Source: Photobacterium aphoticum
GTDB taxonomy: Bacteria; Pseudomonadota; Gammaproteobacteria; Enterobacterales; Vibrionaceae
NCBI RefSeq assembly: GCF_001029435.1
Contig: NZ_LDOV01000010.1
Span: 310,001-374,000 of the forward strand
Direction: 5' to 3'
DNA length: 64,000 bases
The position numbers were made by a program, and so were the translations under genes. The notes beneath the pieces were generated by a model that was given only the letters and a program-made list of their open reading frames with translations, searched no databases and had not been told where the DNA came from. This document shows, piece after piece, positions 34,962 through 46,170 of this stretch. Every line of letters starts with the position of its first letter. The first letter of the stretch is position 1.

Positions 34962-35202
34962 CTCTATAGCTCGTTATCTATCACTAGATTCAATGTATTG
35001 AATCTTAGTCAGTTTCAGTTTGAATTGAAGATACAGCCTCAAACCGCATCACTTATATTGGTTGTATATTAGAATCGGGTTAAAGCTCGGACTTTATCAT
35101 GGCGGGTGGGCTTGTCATTTACGCATATCAGCAATTAAGTCCCTGCACCGAGTCATTCAGTACAGGGACAAAACGCTAGATCATTGTGCGCTCACTGCTG
35201 TC
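34962..35202. other. Intergenic between cassette and katG
   Basis: No gene. AGATTCAAT-GT-ATTGAATCT at 34986-35005 is a second perfect inverted repeat. The two genes flanking are convergent, so only terminators are expected. Confidence 0.45.
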
Positions 35203-37624
<2,422 letters not shown>

Positions 37625-38521
37625 TTAGGTTTGATTGAGTGATTGTTTTGCAATATCTGCCAGCACTTCCAAGCTGGAGATGTCTGCATAATTGGGGCGA
37701 AAGACAAAGGCAATTTTACGGTGCGGGCCGGGTTCATTGAGGTGCACGGCAGAGAGTACAGGGTAGTGCGTCACCAATTGTTCCAGTGCCATTTCCGGGA
37801 TCAACGTTGTGCCCATGTCGTTCATCACCATTTGAATGAGCGTGTTTAAGCTGGTGGCGCGGTACTCCTGTTGGGTGGCCTGTTCAGACAGGCGGCAGGC
37901 ATCAAGAATGTGATCCTTTAGACAGTGGCCTTCTTTGAGCAACATTAAATGGGCATGGCGCAGTTCGTCGGATGTGATTTCCTGCTGATCGGTATGGGGT
38001 TGGCCTTCCAGTGCGACCCAATAGAAATCCTCCTGCCAAAACTCTAAGTTCAACAGTCCATCACTGGGAAAAGGCATCGCTAACACGGCAGCATCAATTT
38101 CCCCGCTGTGCACCATTTCCACCAGTGCCTGAGATTGCTCCTCAACAATGTCGATTTTTGCGTCGGGGTATTGGGTTTTCAGTGCCGGTAACAGTTTGGG
38201 CAGCAGATAGGGCGCAATGGTGGGGATCATGCCGATGGACAGAGGGAAGCAAAAGGGCTTGCCGCAACTGTGGTCCAAATGTGCCATGTCATCCAGTTCC
38301 AGCATGATGTTGCTGGCTTTGTCTAATACCTCCTGACCGAGCGGTGTCACTAAGACTTTTTTGTTGTCCCTTTCAAAAATCTTAATGCCTAACTGCTTTT
38401 CCAGTTCACTGATCCCGGCACTGAGCGTGGATTGCCGCACATGGCACAATTCTGCGGCTTTTCTGAAATGCAGTGTCTTGGCCACAGCAAGGGCATAAGT
38501 CAGTTGTTTAATGGATAACAT
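37625..38521 (-). CDS. oxyR: OxyR, LysR-type peroxide sensor
   Basis: 298 aa. N-terminal winged helix (LHFRKAAELCHVRQSTLSAGI) and LysR effector domain. The two redox cysteines of OxyR are kept in EGHCLKDHILDACRL, nine residues apart as in E. coli Cys199/Cys208, and RATSLNTLIQMV follows as in OxyR. It therefore should form a disulfide with peroxide and activate katG next door. Start at 38521 (MLSIKQLTYALAVAKT) is standard for the family. Confidence 0.93.
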   Translation of the reverse strand: MLSIKQLTYALAVAKTLHFRKAAELCHVRQSTLSAGISELEKQLGIKIFERDNKKVLVTPLGQEVLDKASNIMLELDDMAHLDHSCGKPFCFPLSIGMIPTIAPYLLPKLLPALKTQYPDAKIDIVEEQSQALVEMVHSGEIDAAVLAMPFPSDGLLNLEFWQEDFYWVALEGQPHTDQQEITSDELRHAHLMLLKEGHCLKDHILDACRLSEQATQQEYRATSLNTLIQMVMNDMGTTLIPEMALEQLVTHYPVLSAVHLNEPGPHRKIAFVFRPNYADISSLEVLADIAKQSLNQT

Positions 38522-38554
38522 TGGCTTGCCTTATTTTTAGTTTCTAGTTCCTGC

Positions 38555-39424
38555 TCACCAACCCTGTTCACGGCAGTGTTTTTCAATTTCGGCCGCTAAT
38601 TGTTGCACTTCAAAATCCAAATACTGTGCAGAGTTAGCCATCTGCTGCATGTCTTCCACAAAATGGCTGGGGCGAACCATGCTGAGGGCGGTGTTGTTTT
38701 TACAAATAAAGTCCACGCATGGGCAGCCGTTTTGATCGGTATATTCGATGATATAGGTCGCTGCGGTTTGCAGGTTTAAGTGTTCATTTAACGTGAACAT
38801 GGCATTGAGATATTGCTCGGTGACCCACTCCGCGTACTGATGATGGAAATAGGTTTTCAGTGCGTCATGATCGTGCAGCGAGTCGAATTGCTCTGGGTGC
38901 AGGTCTTTTAAAAGATCGTACGGATAGCGAGTGGCAACCCATGTCTCCAGCGCCTGTTTGGCATGTTGCAAAATATAATGGAGCGCGCTGTAAAACTGGC
39001 CGTAGACAAAATAAGAGTGATAAAACAGGCGAATCGGTTCTCCGTCATACAGATTGATATAGTGGGGCGGCACGGCGGACATCATGCGTGATGTTGGGCT
39101 ATTGGAGCTGTGTGCGTTGCTTGGATCTGAGTGAATGAGGTGGGGGGAAACTGACCAAGGTTGTTGCTGATGCCAGTGGGCAATATCCAGAGTGAGTAAG
39201 TTAGGGCATTGGTTCAGAGACGTAGACATGTTGCGCTGGGGGCGTGTGAAGGAAAGTTTGTCTGCACCTTCTCCGCGCAGTAATTGGAGTTCTGCATTGA
39301 GTTGATAAATCGTTTCCGGACAGGCTTGCTCCCAAAGGCGTTGTCTTTCAAATTCACTGTGGGCGAGTGAATAGCCGGGGAGGTAATAATCGTATAGTCG
39401 CTCTTCTAACCGCTCTACTAACAT
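38555..39424 (-). CDS. Hypothetical protein upstream of oxyR
   Basis: 289 aa, no family recognised. Start taken at ATG 39424, preceded by AAGGTG; the frame extends to 39445 without a better site. The protein is soluble and rich in His, Gln, Tyr and Leu, with a histidine-rich central region (LHDHDALKTYFHHQYAEW) and a few Cys (NGCPCVDFICKN). It ends 34 bases before oxyR on the same strand, so it may be cotranscribed with the peroxide regulator, but no redox domain is visible. Confidence 0.65.
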   Translation of the reverse strand: MLVERLEERLYDYYLPGYSLAHSEFERQRLWEQACPETIYQLNAELQLLRGEGADKLSFTRPQRNMSTSLNQCPNLLTLDIAHWHQQQPWSVSPHLIHSDPSNAHSSNSPTSRMMSAVPPHYINLYDGEPIRLFYHSYFVYGQFYSALHYILQHAKQALETWVATRYPYDLLKDLHPEQFDSLHDHDALKTYFHHQYAEWVTEQYLNAMFTLNEHLNLQTAATYIIEYTDQNGCPCVDFICKNNTALSMVRPSHFVEDMQQMANSAQYLDFEVQQLAAEIEKHCREQGW

Positions 39425-39649
39425 AGTGACACCTTGAATACGCAACTGTTCTACAGAGTATATACGACGATGATTTGGGCACAGTTTTACGCCATTGTGA
39501 GCGGTATGGCTTACGGTGTTTTATGTTTACGCGCCTGTTAGGCACTTACATTGCGCAGGAAGCGTTGTTAGGAAACAAGAAGAGTTGCTGCGAACAGGGT
39601 GAGTTGTTAAGGAAGTAGTGCAGAAGGTGAGGCGTGCGAAAATAAGCCA

Positions 39650-39680
39650 GAGGAAACCGCCATTGCCAGCGTATTTCCTC
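39650..39680 (-). terminator. Weak terminator of the aminotransferase gene
   Basis: On the minus strand AGAGGAAA-N15-TTTCCTCT followed by GGCTTATTTT. Long loop and broken T-run. Confidence 0.5.
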
Positions 39681-39708
39681 TTTGCTTATCTTATGACTCT
39701 GAAACGGG

Positions 39709-40860
39709 TTAAATTACTTGGTTAAGCCCCTGTGCCAAACGGCTTACCGCTTCTTCAAGTGCTTCTTCTGTCGCGTTGGTGAAGTTCAGGCGCAGCGCAG
39801 CACGGGCTTGGTCAGGCTGCGGGTAAAAGACCGGGCTAGGGACAACGGCCACGCCATTGGCCAGCAGTGTTTTAGCCAGCGCAAAGGTGTCGCACGGTGG
39901 CAGTTCTACCCACACAAACATCCCGCCATCAACCGCGTGTGCGGTGCAATTTTCCGGCAACTGTTTTTCCAGCGCAGAAAACAATACCTGATAACGGGTT
40001 TGGTACAGGGAACGAATGTTTTCCATGTGCAGCGGAAAATCCTCGTGCTGCAGTAACCCTAACAGTAGGGCTTGCATTGGCACGCTGGAGTGCAAATCTG
40101 CCCCTTGTTTAACCTTGATCAATGGCGCAATAAATTCGCTTTTGCCACTCACTGCACCCAAGCGTAAACCGGGTGAGGCAATTTTGGAAAAGGAGCGTAG
40201 CAGGATGGAATCATTCGGGCAGAAATCAGACACGAAAGGTAAGGCTTCGCCGGTAAAACGCAGCTCGCGGTAGGGGGCATCTTCAATAAACGCTACTTTG
40301 TATTCAATACATAACGCTGCCACATGCTGGCGGGTTGCCAGCGACCAACATACGCCCGTTGGGTTATGGAAGTCAGGCACCGCATAAAACATTTTTGGGG
40401 AATGGGTTTTAAAGCACTGTTCCAGTTCATCTAAGTCTGGGCCGGATTCATTCTGTGACACCGTCACGATGTTCGCCTGCACCAAACCGAACACTTGCAT
40501 TGCTCCCAAATAGCTTGGGGCTTCCATGACCACTACATCACCCGGGTTGATATAAGCACGGGCAATCAGATCCAAACCTTGCTGCGAGCCAGTGGTGATC
40601 ATCACGCTGTGTGATTCCGGTAACTGAAAGCGGGTAGTGAGGTAGTCAATCAACGGGCCGTAACCTGCCGTTGCTCCATATTGGAAAACATTCGGCATGC
40701 AGGAAAGCTCAGCCAAGGTTGGCGTCATCAAATCAATTGGAAAGGTTTTTTCATCCGGTAAGCCACCGGCCAGTGAAATGACATTTTTGTCGCTGGCAGC
40801 GGCCAATATTTCACGGATGTACGAAGAAGGGATGCGCTTGAGTGAGTCTGAGATTTCCAT
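39709..40860 (-). CDS. PLP-dependent class I/II aminotransferase
   Basis: 383 aa. Substrate-side N-terminus (ISLAGGLPDEKTFP), FQYGATAGYGPLIDYL, PDFHNPTGVCW and the pyridoxal-binding lysine in LRSFSKIASPGLRLG are those of the LysN/2-aminoadipate and MocR-like aminotransferase group. There is no DNA-binding domain, so it is a plain enzyme. Its amino-donor and substrate cannot be told; broad aromatic/aminoadipate specificity is common. It is divergent from the AraC-type regulator at 41056, which may control it. Confidence 0.88.
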   Translation of the reverse strand: MEISDSLKRIPSSYIREILAAASDKNVISLAGGLPDEKTFPIDLMTPTLAELSCMPNVFQYGATAGYGPLIDYLTTRFQLPESHSVMITTGSQQGLDLIARAYINPGDVVVMEAPSYLGAMQVFGLVQANIVTVSQNESGPDLDELEQCFKTHSPKMFYAVPDFHNPTGVCWSLATRQHVAALCIEYKVAFIEDAPYRELRFTGEALPFVSDFCPNDSILLRSFSKIASPGLRLGAVSGKSEFIAPLIKVKQGADLHSSVPMQALLLGLLQHEDFPLHMENIRSLYQTRYQVLFSALEKQLPENCTAHAVDGGMFVWVELPPCDTFALAKTLLANGVAVVPSPVFYPQPDQARAALRLNFTNATEEALEEAVSRLAQGLNQVI

Positions 40861-41055
40861 ATGCTGTGCCTGTTCAATCTAATTGTTATTGGCATTGATA
40901 ATACAATTGAATTGTCAAAAATAAGTTGTCCATTTATGCTCTAAAACATGTCCGTTTATGCGATTTTACGCGTCGGCATTGCGATACGGCGAGAATGTAG
41001 GATAGCTGTGGCATCGTGTCTGAATGGAAATGAGGGTAAACAGGGATGAAAACGT

Positions 41056-41934
41056 ATGGATAAACAGGCTCAGCAGCACATTTCTCGCGTCAATGACGTG
41101 TTGTTTTATATTCATAAAGACATTACGCAACCGCTACCTGCCAAAGCGTTAGCCGATGTAGCGGCGTATTCAGAGCAACATTTTCACCGTATTTTCAAAG
41201 CTGTGGTGGGCGAGTCCATCCATCAATATATTCGGCGGGTACGTATGGAATATGCGGCCAATCAGTTAATGTTTGATGGCCATGCTTCTGTGGTAGATAT
41301 TGCCAACAAATGCGGATTTCAATCGGTTTCGTCATTCAGCCGCGCTTTTAAAGCAACGTTCAATATGTCGCCTGGCGAATGGCGAAATCCGACCCGCCAC
41401 AGTGCGGAAAAACCCTATCTGAAAGATCCCGAAATTGCGGCCGCATATCAGCGTGTCGCCAGTCATTGCTTGCCTGTGCCTACCATCATCGAAGCGCCAG
41501 AACGTTTAGCCGCGTACGTGCGCCATCGCGGCTATAACCGCTCTATTCGCCATGCATGGTTAGTGCTAAAAGCGTGGGCAGAAGCGGAACAACGGGATTT
41601 TTCGGTGCAGTTTGGTCTGCATCACTCTAATCCAGCATGGGTGGAGATGGAAAAGTGCCGCTATGTGGCTTGTGTGGCGATTGATCGTCCTGTTCAGCGC
41701 CGCAGTGTGGTGAATCAGATGGTGATTCCCGGTGGGTTACATGCCGTGTTTCGTTTAACGGGCAGTTATGGGGAATTGTTGCCACAACTCAGCATGATTC
41801 TGGAGCAATGGCTGCCAACATCCGGCTTTAAACAGCGCGCTATTCCGGCTTATGTTCACTATCACCGTAATCATTTTCTCAATCAGGAAGAGGTGTTTGA
41901 ATTGGATTTTTATCTGCCGGTGAGTTTTGATTGA
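41056..41934 (+). CDS. AraC-family regulator with GyrI-like domain
   Basis: 292 aa. N-terminal AraC/XylS DNA-binding domain with two helix-turn-helix units (LADVAAYSEQHFHRIFKAVV; VVDIANKCGFQSVSSFSRAF), then about 150 residues of the GyrI-like small-molecule-binding fold (VRHRGYNRS...; LDFYLPVSF at the end), the architecture of Rob/SoxS-like multidrug sensors. It lies divergent to the aminotransferase. Ligand unknown. Confidence 0.88.
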   Translation: MDKQAQQHISRVNDVLFYIHKDITQPLPAKALADVAAYSEQHFHRIFKAVVGESIHQYIRRVRMEYAANQLMFDGHASVVDIANKCGFQSVSSFSRAFKATFNMSPGEWRNPTRHSAEKPYLKDPEIAAAYQRVASHCLPVPTIIEAPERLAAYVRHRGYNRSIRHAWLVLKAWAEAEQRDFSVQFGLHHSNPAWVEMEKCRYVACVAIDRPVQRRSVVNQMVIPGGLHAVFRLTGSYGELLPQLSMILEQWLPTSGFKQRAIPAYVHYHRNHFLNQEEVFELDFYLPVSFD

Positions 41935-42006
41935 TGGTTCTGGCGCTGGTTTTGAAAAGCAAGATGAAAAGGCCCATGAAAAGAGCATGAGAAGAGAAAG
42001 GAAAGT

Positions 42007-42044
42007 GGATGAAAAATAATTTTCGTTTTTCATCCAGCTTTTTC
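42007..42044. terminator. Terminator between AraC and LysR genes
   Basis: GGATGAAAAA-N9-TTTTTCATCC followed by AGCTTTTT. AT-rich but perfect ten-base arms between two convergent genes. Confidence 0.6.
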
Positions 42045-42109
42045 ATTATGTTTTTATCCTCGCGAACTCTGTCACTCTGCTCAAGATTTTCTATCTATTG
42101 CTACGCATA

Positions 42110-42994
42110 CTAATTCTCTAGCAGGAAGCTTTTAAAATGGCTTGCTACCGCAGAGGCTTTTGTTGGCGGGTGATAATACAAATTCAAACTCCAAATGCTG
42201 GTTTCATAGTCGTCCAGTACCCGCTCCAAACGGTGTTCGGCCAGTGCCGGTTCTGCAATGAACGCAGGCAAATAGGCAATGCCTGCCCCTTGAATAGCAC
42301 TTTGCAGCAGTAAATCACTGTCATTAACTTCCAGTGATTTTGGCACCTTAATCATTTGTGTTTCACCGTTTTTTTCAAAAATCCAATCATTACTGCCCGT
42401 TAAGGTGGTGGCAAATAAACACTGGTGCTGCGCCAAGTCGGTCGGAATGCTGGGGGCGGAGCGGCGGTATAAATACGCAGGGGAGGCGACTGGAATAAAC
42501 GGGCTTTGCATCAGTTCGCGGCGTACTAAGTGCAGATCTTTTTCCTGATAGCCTTGATAGCACGCGTTGGCACTGATGATTAAATCGGCCTCGCTGCTGT
42601 GATCCAAGGCCCAAGGGGTCACATTCACATTAAAGGTGACGTTGGGGTTTTCTATTAAATACGCACTGATTTTTGCCATCAGGTAGTGGTTGGCAAAGAC
42701 CGGTGTGCACGCAATATTCAGGTGACCTTTGTCGTGCTGTTGAAAATCTTGCAAAGTACGGCAGAGCTGCTCGGCGCTGTCGACCATCGGCGAAAAGTCA
42801 TCCATCAACTTTTGCCCGGCAGGTGTGGCGGTTAAACGGCGATTAGTGCGGCGGCAAAGGGTTAAGCCAAAGGAGTCTTCCAGATCTTGCAACCAGCGGC
42901 TACCGGCCGAGACAGAAATATTAAAGCGGCGCGCCGCAGCAGAAATAGAGCCGGTACGGATGACATAAACAAAAAAAGCCATTTTATCGAGCAT
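42110..42994 (-). CDS. LysR-family transcriptional regulator
   Basis: 294 aa. The N-terminal helix-turn-helix (GSISAAARRFNISVSAGSRWL) with a typical LysR linker helix is followed by a periplasmic-binding-protein-like effector domain. It resembles the CrgA/AaeR-type group. It lies downstream of the inositol transporter gene on the same strand but after a terminator, so its target is not clear from context. Confidence 0.88.
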   Translation of the reverse strand: MLDKMAFFVYVIRTGSISAAARRFNISVSAGSRWLQDLEDSFGLTLCRRTNRRLTATPAGQKLMDDFSPMVDSAEQLCRTLQDFQQHDKGHLNIACTPVFANHYLMAKISAYLIENPNVTFNVNVTPWALDHSSEADLIISANACYQGYQEKDLHLVRRELMQSPFIPVASPAYLYRRSAPSIPTDLAQHQCLFATTLTGSNDWIFEKNGETQMIKVPKSLEVNDSDLLLQSAIQGAGIAYLPAFIAEPALAEHRLERVLDDYETSIWSLNLYYHPPTKASAVASHFKSFLLEN

Positions 42995-43062
42995 GGTGGT
43001 GTCCTTTTAACGTTCAGTATGTGGTGCTGGTGTATTGATTTGGCATCAAAGGGGGGGGGAAT

Positions 43063-43096
43063 AAAAAAAGCAGGTCTATTTTTCAATAAACCTGCT
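43063..43096 (-). terminator. Terminator of the inositol-type MFS gene
   Basis: On the minus strand AGCAGGT-N14-ACCTGCT then TTTTTTT, 20 bases after the transporter. Confidence 0.85.
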
Positions 43097-43116
43097 CCTT
43101 TTGCGGTTACATCCTA

Positions 43117-44577
43117 TTAAGCGTTGGCTTTAACCGGTGCAGGCTCTGCTGCAGGTTCTGGGTACTGTTTGCCCAGTTTTTTCGCCATGGTTTCTTCCAT
43201 CTTCTCAAGGCTGACACCTTTCGTTTCAGGAACATATTTCACCACAATCACCATACAAATCAGGGACAGTGCAGCGAATACCCAGAAGCTAAATGCACCG
43301 TTGAAGTTTTCTTTCAGGTAAGCATTTTCGTTTAGCATTGGGAAGAACTGAGTGACCAGGAAGCCAGTGAACCACTGTGCACCTACCGCGATAGCCATTG
43401 CACGAGAGCGAATGCTGTTCGGGAAGATTTCTGAAATCATGGTCCAACATGCACAACCCCAAGACGTTGCGTAAGACACTACGTACAAGCACAGTGCGAA
43501 TAGGGCAGCGTAACCTGTTGTTTGAGTGTAAAGCACGTAGCCCACAATCATCATACCCAGTGCACAGCCCAGCGTACCCCATTTCATCAGTGGCAGACGG
43601 CCCACTTTATCAATCAGGTACATACCTAAGGCGTTACCACCGATGAACACGATACCTACGAAGGTAGTCTGGAACAGAGCGTTTTCAGTAGAACCCGTAA
43701 TTGGTTTCAGGATTTCTGGTGTGTAGTACATGATAACGTTGATACCGGTCAGCTGCTGAGCGGCTGCAACGAACGTACCGATAACCAGGATAGAGAACAA
43801 CAGTGGTGAACGTAGGCTGATCTTGCTCTTGCCGTTTGCTGAACGGGCATCAACCAGTGAGTCTTGAATGTCTTTGATAACGCGGTCTGCGTGTTCAGGG
43901 TTAGAGATTTGAGACAAGGTTTCTTTGGCTTTGTCTAGCTTACCTTTCAGTACCAACCAACGTGGTGATTCAGGGATAAAGAAAAGTAAGGCAGCAAAGA
44001 GTGCAGCAGGGACCATTTCTGAACCTAACATCCAGCGCCAGCCCATATCAACCAGCCAAGCTTCAGACATCCCTTTAGCAATCAAGTAGTTAACGTAGAA
44101 AACACCTGTCTGACCGATTACTGCAGATTGTTGGAACATACTCACGGCACGGCCACGGAAGTCTTTAGGGGCGACTTCAGACATGTACATGGGTGAAACC
44201 ACACAGGCCAAGCCTACTGCGACACCACCAACGATACGAAGAACGGTATAGAAGGTGAAGGTGGTTGCAAGCGCAGAGCCGATAGCAGAAATAATGAAGA
44301 GGATAGCAGCAATAAAGAGGGCATTTCGACGCCCATATTTTAGGGCAACCCAACCGGCGCTGACCGCACCGAGAATACTACCTAGTACAACACTGGAAAC
44401 GGCCCAACCGGTCTGTGCCGGGTTCAGATTAAAGTAATCTCGAATTGGACCAATGGCCCCGGAAATTACCGCTGTATCGTAGCCTAATAAGATACCGCCT
44501 AACGCCGCAATACAACAAATCCTAATAATGTACGCGAAATTGTGTTTACTGGCCGAAGCCGCAGTGGTGGGTGACAT
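43117..44577 (-). CDS. iolT: MFS sugar porter, probable myo-inositol transporter
   Basis: 486 aa with twelve hydrophobic segments. Sugar-porter signatures are GYDTAVISGAIG in helix 1, the PESPRWLVLKG loop after helix 6 and the PETKG motif at the C-terminus. The family includes IolT, GalP and XylE. It is divergent from iolE and its upstream region has three TGAAA-type palindromes shared with the rest of the inositol island, so inositol is the likely substrate. The gene name is by context. Confidence 0.82.
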   Translation of the reverse strand: MSPTTAASASKHNFAYIIRICCIAALGGILLGYDTAVISGAIGPIRDYFNLNPAQTGWAVSSVVLGSILGAVSAGWVALKYGRRNALFIAAILFIISAIGSALATTFTFYTVLRIVGGVAVGLACVVSPMYMSEVAPKDFRGRAVSMFQQSAVIGQTGVFYVNYLIAKGMSEAWLVDMGWRWMLGSEMVPAALFAALLFFIPESPRWLVLKGKLDKAKETLSQISNPEHADRVIKDIQDSLVDARSANGKSKISLRSPLLFSILVIGTFVAAAQQLTGINVIMYYTPEILKPITGSTENALFQTTFVGIVFIGGNALGMYLIDKVGRLPLMKWGTLGCALGMMIVGYVLYTQTTGYAALFALCLYVVSYATSWGCACWTMISEIFPNSIRSRAMAIAVGAQWFTGFLVTQFFPMLNENAYLKENFNGAFSFWVFAALSLICMVIVVKYVPETKGVSLEKMEETMAKKLGKQYPEPAAEPAPVKANA

Positions 44578-44723
44578 GTTCTACTCCTTGATGAGATCCC
44601 CGTCTCTTACTCAACCATCGAATAAGTTTGAGTTGGGTAGCTGTCCGATACGTCCATGATTGTAGGGTATGAGTATCGGTTATTGGTTATTCGCCTTTAT
44701 TTATTACTGATATATTTTTGCTT

Positions 44724-44739
44724 TGAAAATATTTTTTCA
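44724..44739. promoter_or_regulatory. Inositol-island palindrome, type 1
   Basis: TGAAAATATTTTTTCA, one or two bases from the perfect palindrome at 44983. On the iolT side of the divergent region. Confidence 0.6.
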
Positions 44740-44829
44740 CTTGGCGATGGATGCATCATATGGCATGGGGTGGCTTTCGGCTACGGGTGAAATGAGGATT
44801 TGTTCGAAAATGATACATCAATCAACTTT

Positions 44830-44845
44830 TGGTAAATATTTTCCA
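44830..44845. promoter_or_regulatory. Inositol-island palindrome, type 1 variant
   Basis: TGGTAAATATTTTCCA, palindromic except for one symmetric pair; TGG replaces TGA. Confidence 0.6.
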
Positions 44846-44982
44846 TTTTTCAAAATGGAGGTAACTTATTGATTTTAATGTGTTTATTTCAATTGTGATC
44901 TTGCTCATAAAAGCCTTGAAACCCGCGTCAGCACTGGCTTTTTTTCATTTCAATGCAGTTTGTTGCACACCTTTTTCTCTGG

Positions 44983-44998
44983 TGAAAAATATTTTTCA
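44983..44998. promoter_or_regulatory. Perfect inositol-island palindrome
   Basis: TGAAAAATATTTTTCA is identical to its reverse complement. It lies 155 bases before iolE. Probable operator of one RpiR regulator. Confidence 0.7.
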
Positions 44999-45152
44999 TT
45001 CTGATTTTTTCGGTTATAGTGATTTCCAGTGAAGCAAATGGTGAAGATTAAAAAGCATACCGCGTCGATACCAACAGGGAATGACGAGGTGGCCTGCGAA
45101 AAATCATCGTTTATCGCCTTAAATAAAAAATTCAATTCGATGGAGAATAAAA

Positions 45153-46046
45153 ATGAGCAACGTGAAATATGGTATCAGCCCACTAACTTGGACTAACGAC
45201 GACATGCCAGAACTTGGCGGTGATATTCCATTGGAAACCTGTCTAAGCGAAATGGCAGAAGCGGGCTTTACCGGTACTGAGCTAGGCACTAAATACCCAC
45301 GTGAACCAGAAGTGTTGATCCCTCTACTAGCAAAACACGGCCTGGTACTTGCGTCTGGCTGGTACAGCGGCAACCTAATGACGCTGACTGCTGAAGAAGA
45401 AATCGCAGCTATGCAGGATCACATCAAACTACTAAAAGCAGCAGGTTGTTCTGCAATGGTATTTGGTGAAGTGAGCAACACGGTTCACGGTGACATCACT
45501 AAGCCGCTTTCTTCTCGCGTAATCCTGACTATGGATGAGTGGAAAACATACTGTGAAAAGCTAACAACAGTAGCGACTTACCTACTGAATGAGCACGGTA
45601 TCAAGCTGTCTTTCCACCACCACGTGGGCACCATCGTTGAAACAGAAGACGACATCAACCTACTGATGGAACTGACTGGCGATGCAGTACACCTAACACT
45701 GGACACTGGCCACATCACTTACGGCGGCGGTAACCCAGTAACAATGATCAAGCGTTGGGGTCACCGTATCGGCCACATGCACTTTAAAGACCTACGTCTA
45801 GACGTAATGAAAGCGGCACGTGACGCAGACAAATCTTTCCTTAACGCAGTACTAGACGGTGTGTTCACTGTCCCAGGTACCGGTGATGTGGACTACGACG
45901 ACGTATTCGCAGCACTGAAAGAGCGCGACTACAAAGGTTGGCTATTGGTTGAAGCTGAGCAGGATCCTGCAAAAGCAAACCCTCTGACTTACGCGAAAAC
46001 AGCGTATGCAAACATCACAGGTTACGCAGAGAAATACGGCCTGTAA
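45153..46046 (+). CDS. iolE: Inosose dehydratase IolE
   Basis: 297 aa TIM-barrel protein of the IolE family, starting with GISPLTWTNDDMPELGG as is characteristic. Metal-site segments: Glu in ELGTKYP..., HHHVGTIVET, LTLDTGHITYGGG, HMHFKDL and VEAEQDPAKANP near the end. It dehydrates scyllo-inosose (2-keto-myo-inositol) to the trihydroxycyclohexane-dione hydrolysed by IolD. First gene of the plus-strand catabolic run. The codon use (CTA, GAA, rich in ACT) looks tuned for expression like highly used genes. Confidence 0.95.
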   Translation: MSNVKYGISPLTWTNDDMPELGGDIPLETCLSEMAEAGFTGTELGTKYPREPEVLIPLLAKHGLVLASGWYSGNLMTLTAEEEIAAMQDHIKLLKAAGCSAMVFGEVSNTVHGDITKPLSSRVILTMDEWKTYCEKLTTVATYLLNEHGIKLSFHHHVGTIVETEDDINLLMELTGDAVHLTLDTGHITYGGGNPVTMIKRWGHRIGHMHFKDLRLDVMKAARDADKSFLNAVLDGVFTVPGTGDVDYDDVFAALKERDYKGWLLVEAEQDPAKANPLTYAKTAYANITGYAEKYGL

Positions 46047-46170
46047 TCACTAACGTTCTGCCGATGGGGAGTGTGCGTGCTCCCCATTCACTGGCTAAAT
46101 CTCAGCATGGATTAATTGATTGCCAGGGCGGAGATGCCACATTTTTCAGGTATCGAGATCGAGGAAGACA

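Larger units (their letters stand above)
44578..45152. promoter_or_regulatory. Divergent control region of iolT and iolE
   Basis: 575 bases without genes. It carries three palindromes of the same type, listed separately (44724, 44830, 44983), and AT-rich DNA suited to promoters in both directions. GATGGAG at 45138 is the iolE ribosome-site region. Confidence 0.7.
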
